Source of the DNA: Treponema sp.
GTDB taxonomy: Bacteria; Spirochaetota; Spirochaetia; Treponematales; Breznakiellaceae
Direction: 5' to 3'
Assembly (NCBI GenBank): GCA_031279925.1
Contig: JAITHQ010000032.1
Coordinates: 1-7,887, forward strand
DNA: 7,887 nt
Shown here one piece after another: positions 6,501 through 7,887 of the stretch. The stretch's first letter is position 1; each line of letters opens with the position of its first letter. The translations under genes and the position numbers were made by a program. The notes under the pieces are model-generated. The model was not told where the DNA came from. It was given only the letters and a program-made list of their open reading frames with translations, and ran no database searches.

Positions 6501-7887
6501 TGCCCTGGAAGCTCTTGATTGTGGATGATGAGGAAACAATATGCCAGGGGCTGGGTTATATGCACTGGGAAGAACTGGACTGCGTGGTTGGCGGAACCGC
6601 CCGGGACGGCGCCGAGGCGATTGAGTGGATAAAACGCAGCCAGCCCGATATTGTGATCACCGATATAAAAATGCCCCTGGTAAACGGAATCGGCGTAGCC
6701 CGGTACATTCATGAAAATGCTCCCTGGATAAAGGTAATTATCCTTACAGGATATGCCGATTTTGAATATGCCCATTCCGCCATATCGTATGGCGTGGCTG
6801 ATTATGTGCTTAAACCAATTTCCAAAGACACGCTGATTAAGTCAGTCAAAAAAATAACTGAAGAAATTGCCCGCGACAGAAACAACAGAAAACTGTCGCA
6901 GGAACAGATATTCCGGGAACTGGCCGCCGGTTCTTCGGAAGCGAAAAAGCTGGAGGACCGGGCAGCAAAGTGCGGCATTGCTTTGGACAGTTTCCACGCT
7001 ACGGTCTTTGACGCGGAGGAAAACGCTTTCGGAAATCCATTGAAACGCCTGGACTATATTATGGAAAGCCTTTCGGAAAAGTGTCCTGATGATTATGTAT
7101 TTAGTCTTGACGGCCGCCTGTTCTGGCTGAGCCGGACCGGCGGCGAATATCCCCGGCGGATTGTTGACATCTGCGGCGAAATCATAAACATAGGCCGGTT
7201 GTTGTATGCGCTTTTTGTGTCCGCGGGCGTAAGCGGACGACACCACGGCCTGGCGGAACTGCCCGCCGCCGTCAACGAGGCTCTCGGAGCCCTGGGGCGG
7301 AATTTTTATTCCAACAGAAGTATTTCCTTCCACGAGAAAGAAACGGACACGACGCCAGCGAAGAATGTTCCTGCCCTCTGTACCGAAGAGTTGTTTATCC
7401 TGGAAAAAAATCTTAACGACCGGAACTTTGATGAAGTCTCCCAAAGCCTGGCGGCTTTGTTTTCAAAACTTAAATGTTGCGCCGCCCTGGAAGGTGATGC
7501 GAAAACAGTGTGTGTGCAGGTTTATTATATTTGTACCAGCGTTTTAATAAAAAACGGCCTTGTCTTTCTGCCGGACAGGGAAAATGGAACGTCGAATCTG
7601 GATGCCCCGGCATACAGGCGGCTTTTTTTGCAGATCCGGGGCAGCCGGGGCATTACAAGCCTGGAAAACGCCGTTTCAGAACTGCTGGCCCAAACCGTTG
7701 ATATTTTATCCAACCAGGGCAGAACTGTAAGCCTGCCGGTAAAAAGGGCCCTGAGGTACATCCATGACAATTATCACCGGAGTCTTTCCCTGGAGGCGAT
7801 CGCCGGAGAAATACACATAAATCCCTCTCATTTGAGCCGGATCTTTAAAAAAGAGCTGGGCAAACCCTTAACGGAATATATCAACCA
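6500..7887 (+). CDS. YesN-type response regulator, receiver plus AraC DNA-binding domain (C-terminus cut by window edge)
   Basis: The ATG shares one base with the kinase stop (TAATG), and a GGAG lies five bases before it, so the pair is translationally coupled. 462 complete codons are visible with no stop. Residues about 4-120 are a receiver: acidic pair Asp9-Asp10, phospho-acceptor Asp55 in ITDIKMP, Thr83, Tyr102 and Lys105 in VLKPIS. Residues about 121-410 form a long middle region typical in size for YesN proteins but without a motif I recognise. It holds four cysteines (326, 327, 338, 345). From about Val414 an AraC-type domain begins with RYIHDNYHRSLSLEAIAGEI, then SHLSRIFKKELGKPLTEYI, which is the first helix-turn-helix and the connecting helix. 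The second helix-turn-helix lies past the edge; about 50 further residues are expected. When phosphorylated it probably activates the divergent transporter operon and perhaps its own genes (inference from position). Confidence 0.92.
   Translation, partial: MPWKLLIVDDEETICQGLGYMHWEELDCVVGGTARDGAEAIEWIKRSQPDIVITDIKMPLVNGIGVARYIHENAPWIKVIILTGYADFEYAHSAISYGVADYVLKPISKDTLIKSVKKITEEIARDRNNRKLSQEQIFRELAAGSSEAKKLEDRAAKCGIALDSFHATVFDAEENAFGNPLKRLDYIMESLSEKCPDDYVFSLDGRLFWLSRTGGEYPRRIVDICGEIINIGRLLYALFVSAGVSGRHHGLAELPAAVNEALGALGRNFYSNRSISFHEKETDTTPAKNVPALCTEELFILEKNLNDRNFDEVSQSLAALFSKLKCCAALEGDAKTVCVQVYYICTSVLIKNGLVFLPDRENGTSNLDAPAYRRLFLQIRGSRGITSLENAVSELLAQTVDILSNQGRTVSLPVKRALRYIHDNYHRSLSLEAIAGEIHINPSHLSRIFKKELGKPLTEYIN

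Noticed and set aside
6842..7444. Open frame of 200 codons on the minus strand inside the response regulator.
   Set aside because: The plus frame is continuous from a receiver to an AraC-type domain and coupled to the kinase stop. The minus frame has no motif or start signal.

Overview
The window is one carbohydrate-uptake locus made of two divergent gene sets, with a 246-base control region between them (about 4677-4922). No RNA gene, insertion sequence, CRISPR array or origin was seen. Base composition is close to balanced, coding is dense, and all genes look intact except the two cut by the window edges.

Minus strand, in transcription order from about 4676 down to 1: a lipoprotein sugar-binding protein (4676-3360), two CUT1-type ABC permeases (3299-2409 and 2419-1583, overlapping), an NAD/metal-dependent glycoside hydrolase of family GH4 (1540-146, GTG start with a near-perfect ribosome binding site), and the first 48 codons of a PfkB/ribokinase-family sugar kinase (144 to the window edge). 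The gaps are small (-11 to 60 bases) and there is no convincing terminator, so this reads as one operon. No ATP-binding subunit is present. CUT1 importers often share one MsmX/UgpC-type ATPase encoded elsewhere, but the downstream part of the operon is out of view.

Plus strand, from 4923: a YesM-type membrane sensor histidine kinase, and one base overlapping its stop, a YesN-type response regulator with an N-terminal receiver and a C-terminal AraC-type DNA-binding domain. The regulator gene runs off the right edge inside its first helix-turn-helix. This pairing, placed divergently from a CUT1 operon, commonly means the two-component system senses an extracellular sugar or the loaded binding protein and activates the transporter operon. 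That role is inferred from context.

Working model (inference): an oligosaccharide or glycoside is captured by the lipoprotein and imported unphosphorylated through the two permeases. It is then split by the GH4 enzyme, possibly after or before phosphorylation by the PfkB kinase, and fed into central metabolism. The substrate cannot be read from the sequence.

The organism is uncertain. The YesM/AraC regulator plus CUT1 layout is typical of Firmicutes (Paenibacillus, Lachnospiraceae) and of carbohydrate-using Spirochaetota. The relaxed lipobox (MASC), the near-50% GC and the general protein style make me lean to a Treponema-like spirochaete, with low confidence. I see no clearly unprecedented system. 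The points most worth a second look are the combination of an ABC importer, GH4 and a kinase, the repeated TCTTG boxes in the divergent control region, and the apparently HAMP-less sensor kinase.
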